DNA from: Microbacterium allomyrinae
GTDB taxonomy: Bacteria > Actinomycetota > Actinomycetes > Actinomycetales > Microbacteriaceae
Assembly (NCBI RefSeq): GCF_020682705.1
Contig: NZ_JAGTTN010000001.1
Coordinates: forward strand, 124,001 to 188,000
Direction: 5' to 3'
DNA: 64,000 nt
Below the pieces are notes generated by a model. That model made no database searches. It saw nothing but the letters and a program-made list of their open reading frames with translations, and had not been told where the DNA came from. This document shows, in pieces, positions 7,758 through 16,178 of this stretch. The translations under genes were made by a program, and so were the position numbers. Numbering within the stretch: the stretch's first letter is position 1; the number at the start of each line of letters is the position of its first letter.

Positions 7758-9119
7758 TCAGCCCAGCGGCTTGACCTCGAGGGAATCGACCGCGGCCCCT
7801 GCGGCGAGCGTCGCAAACGCCGTGTAGCCGTCGGATGCCGACCGCTCGAGGAGCGCCTTGAGGTTCTTGGTGCGCTGCTCCAGCCGCACGCGCGATCCCT
7901 GAGCAATGAGCGCCGCCTTGACGGCGAGCAGCTCCGCCTCGGGCACATCGCGGTCGTGGACGAGCACGATCGCCGGGGAAGCGGCATCCGCTCGCTCGTC
8001 GATCAGGTCGACGATGCGCTCGAAGCCGATCGAGAAGCCCACCGCCGGGACATCCTGCCCGAGAAAGCGCCCGATCATGCCGTCGTAGCGGCCGCCGCCG
8101 CCGAGCGAGTAGTCGACGGACGGGTGTGCCAGCTCGAAGATGGTGCCGGTGTAGTACCCCATGCCCCGCACCAGGAAGGGGTCGAACACGAGGGGGATGT
8201 CTCGCTCGAGCCCTGCGACGGCCGAGTCGCCCTCCCCGCTCGCAGACTCCGCTCCCCCGGGCGCCGAGCCCGTCGAAGGGCGTGCCGCCGCGACCGCCGC
8301 GCCGATTCCGACGAGGTGCGCGACGATCTCGTCGGGTGCGCCGGCAGGCAGAAGCTTGCGGATCTGCCGCTCGCCGTACGGGTTGTACTCGAGCGTCATC
8401 GGGCGGTTCAGGAACGCCTCGAACCCGTCGACGGCCGTCGCCGTCGCGCCTCGCTCGCGGAGCTCTGCGACCACTCCGGCCGGCCCGATCTTGTCGAGCT
8501 TGTCGATCGTGATGAGAACGCCCGGGCGCTCGTCGGCTGCGAAACCGAAGCTCTCCAGCATCCAGTCAAGCACCCGCCGATCGTTGATCCGCACGCTGCC
8601 GCCCGCCAGACCCAGCGCATCGAGGGTGTCGAGGGTGTCGAGGGTCGCGACGATCAGCTCGGACTCGGCACGCGCCGACGCATCGCCGATGATGTCGATG
8701 TCGCACTGCACGAACTGGCGGTAACGGCCCTTCTGCGGGCGCTCCGCCCGCCACACGGGTGCGATCTGGATCGAACGGAACACCGCGGGCAGCTGCGCGC
8801 GATTCGTTGCGTAGAAGCGCGCGAGGGGAACGGTCAGGTCGTAGCGAAGACCGAGGTCGGTGAGCGCCGAGGGATCGTCGGCGGCGGCCCGGATGGCGTC
8901 CTCGTCGAGGCCGCGCTTGAGGACGTTGTAGGCCAGCTTCTCGTTGTCGCCGCCGATGCCGGCGTGCAGGCGACCGTGCTCCTCCATGACCGGGGTCTCG
9001 ATCTCGTCGAAGCCGTGGACGCGGTAGCGCTCGCGGATGACGGCGAGCACGCGCTCGCGACGGGCCTTGTCGGCGGGGAGGAAATCGCGCATGCCGCGCG
9101 GCGGATTGACGGATGCCAC
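7758..9119 (-). CDS. hisS: Histidyl-tRNA synthetase
   Basis: A 453-residue class II synthetase that charges tRNA-His. It begins with PRGMRDFLPADKARRE and shows motif 2 (FRSIQIAPVWRAERPQKGRYRQF), the HisA motifs LVRGMGYYTGTIFE and SLGGGGRYDGMIG, motif 3 (VGFSIGFERI), and an anticodon-binding domain from about residue 350. GTG 9119 has an AAAG-rich purine stretch upstream; an alternative GTG-preceding start at 9161 would add 14 residues. A 25-residue Ser/Gly/Ala-rich insertion (8230-8300) sits between the insertion domain and HisA. It is downstream of mazG. Confidence 0.96.
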   Translation of the reverse strand: MASVNPPRGMRDFLPADKARRERVLAVIRERYRVHGFDEIETPVMEEHGRLHAGIGGDNEKLAYNVLKRGLDEDAIRAAADDPSALTDLGLRYDLTVPLARFYATNRAQLPAVFRSIQIAPVWRAERPQKGRYRQFVQCDIDIIGDASARAESELIVATLDTLDTLDALGLAGGSVRINDRRVLDWMLESFGFAADERPGVLITIDKLDKIGPAGVVAELRERGATATAVDGFEAFLNRPMTLEYNPYGERQIRKLLPAGAPDEIVAHLVGIGAAVAAARPSTGSAPGGAESASGEGDSAVAGLERDIPLVFDPFLVRGMGYYTGTIFELAHPSVDYSLGGGGRYDGMIGRFLGQDVPAVGFSIGFERIVDLIDERADAASPAIVLVHDRDVPEAELLAVKAALIAQGSRVRLEQRTKNLKALLERSASDGYTAFATLAAGAAVDSLEVKPLG

Positions 9120-9170
9120 GGAGCCATCTTTCCAGGTCGGCCGCCGCACACCGGAACTCACCGGCTCGGA

Positions 9171-9920
9171 TCAGTCGCCCGGCGCCGTCTCTGCACCGCG
9201 GATCTCGGCCTGCAGTGCACGCAGCCGCTCGCGCAGCGCGCGCTCGGCGTCCCAGCCCTTCGCCCGCGCCGCCGCCACGAGCACCAGCAGCGCGTCTCCG
9301 AGCTCGGCCTCGGTCGCCGGCGCTCCCTCGCTCATCGGCCGGACATCTTGCCGAGACCGGGGATCCGCGTCGAGACCGGGGACCTCGCCCTCGGTCTCGG
9401 CGGGAATCCCCTGGCTCGACGATCGCGCAGGCACGATGACGCCGACCTGCGCCGCTTTCGACAGGAGCTTCTGGGCGAGGGCGAGCGACGGCATCCGCTC
9501 GCTCACCCCGTCGAGCACGCTGGTGCGCGAGCTCTTCTCGGCGGCCTTGGCCGCGTTCCAGTGGACGAGGACCTCTTCGGGCGTGGTCGCGACCGCATCA
9601 CCGAAGACATGCGGATGCCGCCGCACCATCTTGTCGGTCAGTCCGCGTGCCACGTCGTCGATGTCGAAGGGATCGGCCTCGTCGCGCGAGGCGATCTCGG
9701 CATGGAACAGCACCTGCCAGAGCAGGTCGCCGAGCTCTTCGCGAAGTTCGTCCCGGTCGTCCTCCTCGACGGCGTCGATGAGTTCGGCGCTCTCCTCCAC
9801 CAGATACGGCACCAGCGCGCGATGGTCGATCTGCTGGGTCCAGACGCATCGATCGCGCACCGCGCGCATGACCTCCGCCGCCTCACGGAGCGGGTCGGCC
9901 TGCGGATCGGGTCCGCTCAC
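9171..9920 (-). CDS. mazG: Nucleoside triphosphate pyrophosphohydrolase MazG
   Basis: A 249-residue MazG protein that hydrolyses NTPs to NMP and pyrophosphate as housecleaning. The single well-conserved MazG domain (about residues 15-110) has the metal-binding pattern EESAELIDAVE and ELREELGDLLWQVLFHA, followed by DDVARGLTDKMVRRHPHVF. GTG 9920 overlaps the nhaA stop codon as GTGA, so the two are translationally coupled. An unusual charged stretch with repeated GAGACCGGGG DNA (9350-9400) interrupts the C-terminal region. The pairing with the conserved mfd-eno neighbourhood is typical of actinobacteria. Confidence 0.93.
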   Translation of the reverse strand: MSGPDPQADPLREAAEVMRAVRDRCVWTQQIDHRALVPYLVEESAELIDAVEEDDRDELREELGDLLWQVLFHAEIASRDEADPFDIDDVARGLTDKMVRRHPHVFGDAVATTPEEVLVHWNAAKAAEKSSRTSVLDGVSERMPSLALAQKLLSKAAQVGVIVPARSSSQGIPAETEGEVPGLDADPRSRQDVRPMSEGAPATEAELGDALLVLVAAARAKGWDAERALRERLRALQAEIRGAETAPGD

Positions 9921-11086
9921 GCCGTTCGCGCCTCGGTCGTGGCGTCCCGGACCTTGCTTCTGTGGTGCCATGCCCGCCACGATACGAGTCCCCCGGCCAG
10001 GATGAGCGAGATGACGGATCCTGCGAGCACACCGAGCGTGGCCTGATCGCGCAGTGCGGGGGCATCCGCGAACGCGAGCTCCGACAGCAGCAGCGAGACG
10101 GTGAAGCCGATTCCGCCCAGCGCGCCCGCGGCGAGGAGGTCGCCGAAGGCCAGCTCCGGTGGGGCGCCGCGGCTTCCGAGCCGCAGCGACAGCCAGCCGA
10201 ACACGGTGATGCCGACGATCTTGCCCACCGGCAGAGCGACCAGCACTCCCCAGAACGCGGGCGACAGCTCGGACGGCGCAACAGCCGGGATCACGACGAG
10301 CGCGGCCGAGAACGCGAAGACGGGCAGCACGATGCCGTTGACCCACGGCTCGAGAGCATGCCGTGTGCGCAGCGCCGGCTGCTGCGCCATCGCGAGTCCG
10401 AGCACGACCCCGGCGATCGTGGCGTGCACGCCCGACAGGAGCACCAGCACCCAGGTCGCGATGGCGAGCCCGATCAGAACGATCGAGATCGCGACGTGTC
10501 CGCGCCCGCCGAGCTGGCGGCTGAGCACTCCGAATGCCACCACCGCGACCGCGGCGCCGGCGAGCATCCAGACGTTGACGTCGGCGGTGAAGAGCACCGC
10601 GATGAAGACGATGCCGACGATGTCGTCGAGGATCGCGAGTGCCAGCAGGAACACGCGCAGCGCCGACGGCAGCCCCTTGCCGAACACGGCGAGCACGCCG
10701 AGGGCGAAGGCGATGTCGGTCGCGGTCGGGATCGGCCACCCGTTCGTGGCGTCCGAGCCCCACGCCACGGCGACATAGATCGCGATCGGCACCAGCACGC
10801 CGCCGGCGGCGGCGATCGCGGGCTGCAGCGCCTTGCGTGCCGAGTTGAGCTGGCCGTTGGTGAGCTCGAACTGCAGCTCGACCGCCACCACGAAGAAGAA
10901 GACCGCGAGAAGGCCGTCCTTGATCCAATGCGACAGGCTGAGCTCGAACACGCCCGGGATTCCGAGATACGCGTGCATCACGTCATCGACAGCGGGGCCG
11001 ATCGCGGAGTTCGCCACGATGAGCCCGAGGCTCGCGGCGAGGAGCAGGACGATGGCGGGGAAGCGGGCGGAGCGAAGAAGAGACAT
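9917..11086 (-). CDS. nhaA: Na+/H+ antiporter NhaA
   Basis: A 389-residue antiporter that exchanges sodium for protons at the cytoplasmic membrane, with about 12 transmembrane helices. The ion-binding aspartates lie in ALAILDDIVGIVFIA, and WIKDGLLAVFFFVVAVELQFE and GWPIPTATDIAFALGVL are further NhaA hallmarks. ATG 11086 is preceded by a GGAAGG ribosome binding site. That site lies next to a stable stem in the leader, which suggests translational control. The stop overlaps mazG. NhaA supports salt and alkaline tolerance. Confidence 0.96.
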   Translation of the reverse strand: MSLLRSARFPAIVLLLAASLGLIVANSAIGPAVDDVMHAYLGIPGVFELSLSHWIKDGLLAVFFFVVAVELQFELTNGQLNSARKALQPAIAAAGGVLVPIAIYVAVAWGSDATNGWPIPTATDIAFALGVLAVFGKGLPSALRVFLLALAILDDIVGIVFIAVLFTADVNVWMLAGAAVAVVAFGVLSRQLGGRGHVAISIVLIGLAIATWVLVLLSGVHATIAGVVLGLAMAQQPALRTRHALEPWVNGIVLPVFAFSAALVVIPAVAPSELSPAFWGVLVALPVGKIVGITVFGWLSLRLGSRGAPPELAFGDLLAAGALGGIGFTVSLLLSELAFADAPALRDQATLGVLAGSVISLILAGGLVSWRAWHHRSKVRDATTEARTA

Positions 11087-11094
11087 GCGGCCTT

Positions 11095-11152
11095 CCGGGA
11101 GTCGGCGTGGGGCGGTGCGGGTCGACGAAGTCGCGCCGACCAGACTTCCCGG
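11095..11152 (-). promoter_or_regulatory. Structured 5' leader of nhaA, riboswitch-like candidate
   Basis: On the transcript, CCGGGA (11147-11152) pairs with TCCCGG (11095-11100) and GTCGGCG (11134-11140) pairs with CGCCGAC (11101-11107). The result is a 13-bp stem with a one-sided 6-nt bulge (11141-11146), and an internal CGAC-TTC-GTCG hairpin is possible in the loop. The 3' strand ends in the GGAAGG ribosome binding site, so folding would hide it. Both stems are fully complementary. The known family, if any, was not identified. Confidence 0.55.
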
Positions 11153-11165
11153 CTCTCCGCGCGCC

Positions 11166-11171
11166 AGTCTA
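11166..11171 (-). promoter_or_regulatory. -10 element of nhaA
   Basis: TAGACT on the minus strand would start transcription near 11159 and give a leader of about 73 nt that contains the whole stem structure. No good -35 was seen. Confidence 0.4.
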
Positions 11172-11213
11172 GCGAGAGGCCTCCACGCCACCCGCGAGCG
11201 CAGCGCAGGCTGC

Positions 11214-11233
11214 GCGTCGCGTCGCGTCGCGTC
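11214..11233. repeat. Four tandem GCGTC units
   Basis: Four head-to-tail copies of GCGTC lie in the nhaA-ppc divergent region. They are probably polymerase slippage products; no regulatory role is evident. Confidence 0.7.
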
Positions 11234-11276
11234 GTCACACAACGTCGGGCGTGACATCGACGAAACACCACGCCGA

Positions 11277-11282
11277 TACCCT
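11277..11282 (+). promoter_or_regulatory. -10 element of ppc
   Basis: TACCCT ends 6 nt before ATG 11289. The interval GGAAAG is too close to act well as a ribosome binding site, so the mRNA may be leaderless. Confidence 0.45.
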
Positions 11283-11288
11283 GGAAAG

Positions 11289-13970
11289 ATGCGCGAACTC
11301 ACCCAGACCGAAGCGATCGACCTCGTGGGGCGATTCGAGGCGGAGCAGGAGATTCCCGAGCAGATGCGCGCCGACGTGCGCATGCTCGGCACGCTTCTGG
11401 GCCGTGTCCTCCGCGAAAGCGGCTCCCCGGGGCTCTTCGACGACGTCGAGCGGCTGCGCATCGCGACGATCCACGCGTACACCGACGAGACGCCCGAGGC
11501 GTTCGCGAGGGCGGCGGCGATCGCCGATTCCTTCACCGTCGAGCGCGCCGACGAAGTCGCGCGCGCGTTCACCGCGTACTTCCACCTCGTGAACCTCGCC
11601 GAAGAGCACCAGCGCGTGCGCATCCTCCGCGAACGCGACGGGCGCCCCGACAAGGAGCGGGCGACCGACTCGGTCGCGGCGGCGTTCGTCCGACTCTCGG
11701 CCGAGGTCGGCGATGAGACGGCGCTGGCGCACCTGCAGGCCATGCGTTTCCACCCGGTCTTCACGGCGCACCCCACCGAGGCGCGCCGTCGTGCGGTCTC
11801 GTCGAGCATCCGCCGGCTCGCGGGGCTGCTGGACGAGCACGAGGCGTCGCGTCGCAACGGCGCCGACGAGCGCCGGGCCGAGCGGCGCATGCTCGAAGAG
11901 GTCGACACGCTGTGGCGCACGGCGCCGCTGCGCCCCGAGAAGCCGTCGCCCACCGACGAGGTGCGCGCGGTCATGGCCGTGTTCGACGAGACCCTCTACA
12001 CCGCCGTGCCTCACGTCTACCGTCGCGTGGACGACGCGTTGCAGGGGCCGGCCGCCGGCGGCCGCGCCCCGGTCGTGCGCCCCTTCGTGCGCGTCGGATC
12101 GTGGGTCGGCGGCGACCGCGACGGAAATCCGTTCGTGACGGCATCCGTCACCCGCAAAGCCGCGAAGATCGCCAGCGAGCACGTCCTGCTGGGCCTGGAG
12201 CGCACGACCAGCCGCGTCGGACGCAACCTCACCCTCGATGCCGCCACGACCCCTCCGAGCGACGCGCTGATCTCGCTCTGGCAGCGGCTGAAGGCCGCCG
12301 ACGAGGACGCCGCGAACGACATCGCGAAGCGCTCTCCTGATGAGCCGCACCGCCGCATCCTGCTGCTGATCGCGCGTCGCATCGAGGCGACCCGCGAGCG
12401 CAACGCCGACCTCGCCTACCGTGACCCCGAGCATTTGCTGGCGGACCTGCGCGTGGTGCAGGACTCCCTCGTGCAGGCGGGCGCGGCACGCCAGGCCTAC
12501 GGACACCTGCAGCAGCTGGTGTGGCAGGTCGAGACGTACGGCTTCCACCTCACCGAACTCGAGGTGCGCCAGCATTCGGCCGTCCATGCGAAGGTGCTCG
12601 CCGAGCTGGATGCCGCGGCTCCGGGTGCGGCACGCAGCGAGCTCGCCGAAGAGGTGCTGGACGTGATCCGCACCGTCGTCTTCCTGCAGGAGCGCTACGG
12701 CCCGCGCGCGGCCGGCCGCTACATCGTCTCGTTCACGCGTTCCGCCGAAGACCTCGCGAACGTGCACCGCCTCGCGCGTTACGCGGTCGGGCCGGACGGG
12801 ACTCCCCCAGTGCTCGACGTCGTGCCGCTGTTCGAGACGTTCGCAGACCTGCAGGCGGCCCCGGGCATCCTCGCCGAGATCGTCGAGCACCCCGAGTTCG
12901 CCGCACGGCTGGACGCCACGGACCGTCGTCTCGAGGTCATGCTCGGCTACTCCGACTCGTCGAAGGACGTCGGCCCGGTTGCGGCGAACCTCGCCCTGTA
13001 CGAGGCACAGGCCGAGATCGCCGCGTGGGCGCGCGCGAGCCGCATCGAGCTGACGCTGTTCCACGGCCGCGGCGGCGCGCTCGGTCGCGGAGGCGGACCC
13101 GCCAACTCGGCGATCCTCGCCCAGCCGCCGCACTCCGTCGACGGCCGTTTCAAGCTCACCGAGCAGGGCGAGGTCATCTTCGCCCGCTACGGCGATCCCG
13201 CCATCGCGATGCGTCACATCGACCAGGTCGCCGCGGCGATCCTGCTGGCATCCGCCCCGTCGAACGAGGAGCGCAACCTCGCCGCCGCCGAGCGCTACGC
13301 CGACGTCGCGGCCACGATGGATGCCGCATCCCGCGAGCGGTTCTTCTCGCTCGTGAAGGCCCCCGGCTTCGCGCCCTGGTTCGCCCGGGTGACGCCGATG
13401 GAGGAGATCGGCCGCCTCGCGCTCGGCTCGCGTCCCGCGCGGCGCGGGCTGTCGGTGGAATCGCTCGAAGACCTCCGGGCGATCCCGTGGGTGTTCGCGT
13501 GGACCCAGGCCCGCATCAACCTCGCCGGCTGGTTCGGTCTGGGCACGGCACTCGAGACGGTCGGCGACGAGGCGCTCCTGCAGCGCGCATACGGTGATTG
13601 GCCGCTGTTTCGCACCATGATCGACAACGTCGCGATGAGCCTCGCCAAGGCCGATGACCGCATCGCGCGCCACTATCTCGAACTCGGCGACCGGGAGGAC
13701 CTCGCCGCGCTCGTCCGCGACGAGATGGCTCTCACGCGCTCCTGGGTGATCCGCGTCACCGGAGGCACGGAGCTCCTCGGCAACAAGCCGGTCCTCCAGC
13801 GCGCCGTCAAGATGCGCAGCCCCTACGTCGACGCGCTGTCGCTTCTGCAGCTGCGTGCGCTGCGCTCGCTGCGAGAAGCACCCGAAGGCGCCCCGGTCGA
13901 CCCCGAGCAGCAGCGCCTGCTGCTGTTGTCGGTCTCGGGCGTCGCGGCGGGCCTGCAGAACACCGGATGA
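11289..13970 (+). CDS. ppc: Phosphoenolpyruvate carboxylase
   Basis: An 893-residue anaplerotic enzyme that makes oxaloacetate from phosphoenolpyruvate and bicarbonate. The N-terminal catalytic histidine is His161 in FTAHPTEARRRAV. The C-terminal signatures are MLGYSDSSKDVGPVAAN, the mobile loop LFHGRGGALGRGGGP with its catalytic arginine, and LTEQGEVIFARYG. The length fits bacterial PEP carboxylases. The C-terminal residues GLQNTG form the conserved end of the allosteric region. It is divergent from nhaA and ends at a strong hairpin. With gdhA downstream it links carbon and nitrogen supply, but the two are separate units. Confidence 0.97.
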   Translation: MRELTQTEAIDLVGRFEAEQEIPEQMRADVRMLGTLLGRVLRESGSPGLFDDVERLRIATIHAYTDETPEAFARAAAIADSFTVERADEVARAFTAYFHLVNLAEEHQRVRILRERDGRPDKERATDSVAAAFVRLSAEVGDETALAHLQAMRFHPVFTAHPTEARRRAVSSSIRRLAGLLDEHEASRRNGADERRAERRMLEEVDTLWRTAPLRPEKPSPTDEVRAVMAVFDETLYTAVPHVYRRVDDALQGPAAGGRAPVVRPFVRVGSWVGGDRDGNPFVTASVTRKAAKIASEHVLLGLERTTSRVGRNLTLDAATTPPSDALISLWQRLKAADEDAANDIAKRSPDEPHRRILLLIARRIEATRERNADLAYRDPEHLLADLRVVQDSLVQAGAARQAYGHLQQLVWQVETYGFHLTELEVRQHSAVHAKVLAELDAAAPGAARSELAEEVLDVIRTVVFLQERYGPRAAGRYIVSFTRSAEDLANVHRLARYAVGPDGTPPVLDVVPLFETFADLQAAPGILAEIVEHPEFAARLDATDRRLEVMLGYSDSSKDVGPVAANLALYEAQAEIAAWARASRIELTLFHGRGGALGRGGGPANSAILAQPPHSVDGRFKLTEQGEVIFARYGDPAIAMRHIDQVAAAILLASAPSNEERNLAAAERYADVAATMDAASRERFFSLVKAPGFAPWFARVTPMEEIGRLALGSRPARRGLSVESLEDLRAIPWVFAWTQARINLAGWFGLGTALETVGDEALLQRAYGDWPLFRTMIDNVAMSLAKADDRIARHYLELGDREDLAALVRDEMALTRSWVIRVTGGTELLGNKPVLQRAVKMRSPYVDALSLLQLRALRSLREAPEGAPVDPEQQRLLLLSVSGVAAGLQNTG

Positions 13971-13980
13971 GCTGACACGC

Positions 13981-14023
13981 GAAGAGAAGCGGATGCCGCC
14001 GGCCGCGGCATCCGCTTCTCTTC
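13981..14023. terminator. Bidirectional hairpin terminator
   Basis: Perfect 19-bp arms (13981-13999 and 14005-14023) enclose a 5-nt loop between the convergent ppc gene and the carbonic-anhydrase-like gene. The arms end in a TTCTCTTC-type pyrimidine run on both strands, so it can serve both. Confidence 0.85.
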
Positions 14024-14037
14024 TGCGTGTGCGCGCG

Positions 14038-14637
14038 TCAGTCGATGCGCGTGTCGTCGGCGTGACGGGCCAGACCTCGGCCGTACCGCTCGGTGAGCTG
14101 CACCATCAGATCGGGGGTTTCGCGGTCGAGGCCGAAGACATAGCCGGGAAAGTCGAGCTCGCGCTGGGCCGCCCAGATCTCCTCGTGCCGGTCCGGTGAC
14201 AGGATCTGGACGGGATGGCCCACGGCGACCCAGCCGATCGGCACGACCGACTCGGGCGGGAGCGTCGTGCGCAGATGCACGACCCCGTTGATGCGCACCT
14301 CGCTCCGCGCACCGATGTGCGCGCCGTTGAACACGCGAGTGCCTGTCGCGAGGAAGACCTCCTCGTCGATCACGGCCCCCGAGATGCTCGCCATCGGCCC
14401 CACGAGAACGTGGTCCGCGATATGGACCGGATTCGTCGCGGTCGCGCGGATGAGCGCGTTCTCCATCACGATGACGTTGCCGCCGAGCGTGATCGGGCCG
14501 CCTTCGGCCGTGATCACCGCGCCGTGCAGCACCTGGCAGTCGGCGCCGATCTCGACGTCGCCGCTGATCACGGCGGTGTGGGCCACGACAGCGTCGGGAT
14601 GGATGCGGGGCTGTGCCCCGAGGTGCTCGAACCGCAT
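14038..14637 (-). CDS. Gamma-carbonic-anhydrase-like hexapeptide-repeat protein
   Basis: A 199-residue left-handed beta-helix protein. Hexapeptide repeats run from about residue 14 to 145 (for example VISGDVEIGADCQVLHGAVI). Candidate metal ligands are the histidines in NPVHIADHVLVG and RVFNGAHIGARS; family gamma-carbonic anhydrases use three histidines in similar places. GAGGAGG sits just before the ATG. A C-terminal helical tail follows. It could instead be a hexapeptide acyltransferase, but no acceptor domain is visible. Confidence 0.78.
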   Translation of the reverse strand: MRFEHLGAQPRIHPDAVVAHTAVISGDVEIGADCQVLHGAVITAEGGPITLGGNVIVMENALIRATATNPVHIADHVLVGPMASISGAVIDEEVFLATGTRVFNGAHIGARSEVRINGVVHLRTTLPPESVVPIGWVAVGHPVQILSPDRHEEIWAAQRELDFPGYVFGLDRETPDLMVQLTERYGRGLARHADDTRID

Positions 14638-14717
14638 GCGTCCTCCTCGATCGGTGCCAGCGTAGCGGGGCGAAGGGCGGCGGCGTCATACGGATCAGCA
14701 GGGGCCTCGCGCGTGGC

Positions 14718-14723
14718 TAGGCT
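14718..14723 (+). promoter_or_regulatory. -10 element of gdhA
   Basis: TAGGCT lies 53 nt before the ATG, with a weak TCAGCA 17 nt upstream. This is the only promoter-like motif in the gap. Confidence 0.35.
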
Positions 14724-14725
14724 GA

Positions 14726-16135
<1,410 letters not shown>

Positions 16136-16178
16136 CGGCGGCGTCCTTCACATCGCGGGCGGCGCTCACATCGAGCCC

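Noticed and set aside
8626..8660. Tandem GGTGTCGAG repeat inside hisS
   Set aside because: It simply encodes the short DTLDTLDAL repeat and needs no separate feature.
11205..11240. GCGTC repeat as a regulatory array
   Set aside because: Only four short units, off the probable promoters; best explained by slippage.
11235..13673. 812-codon minus-strand frame opposite ppc
   Set aside because: The plus strand is unmistakable PEP carboxylase; the antisense translation is low-complexity Arg/Gly/Asp.
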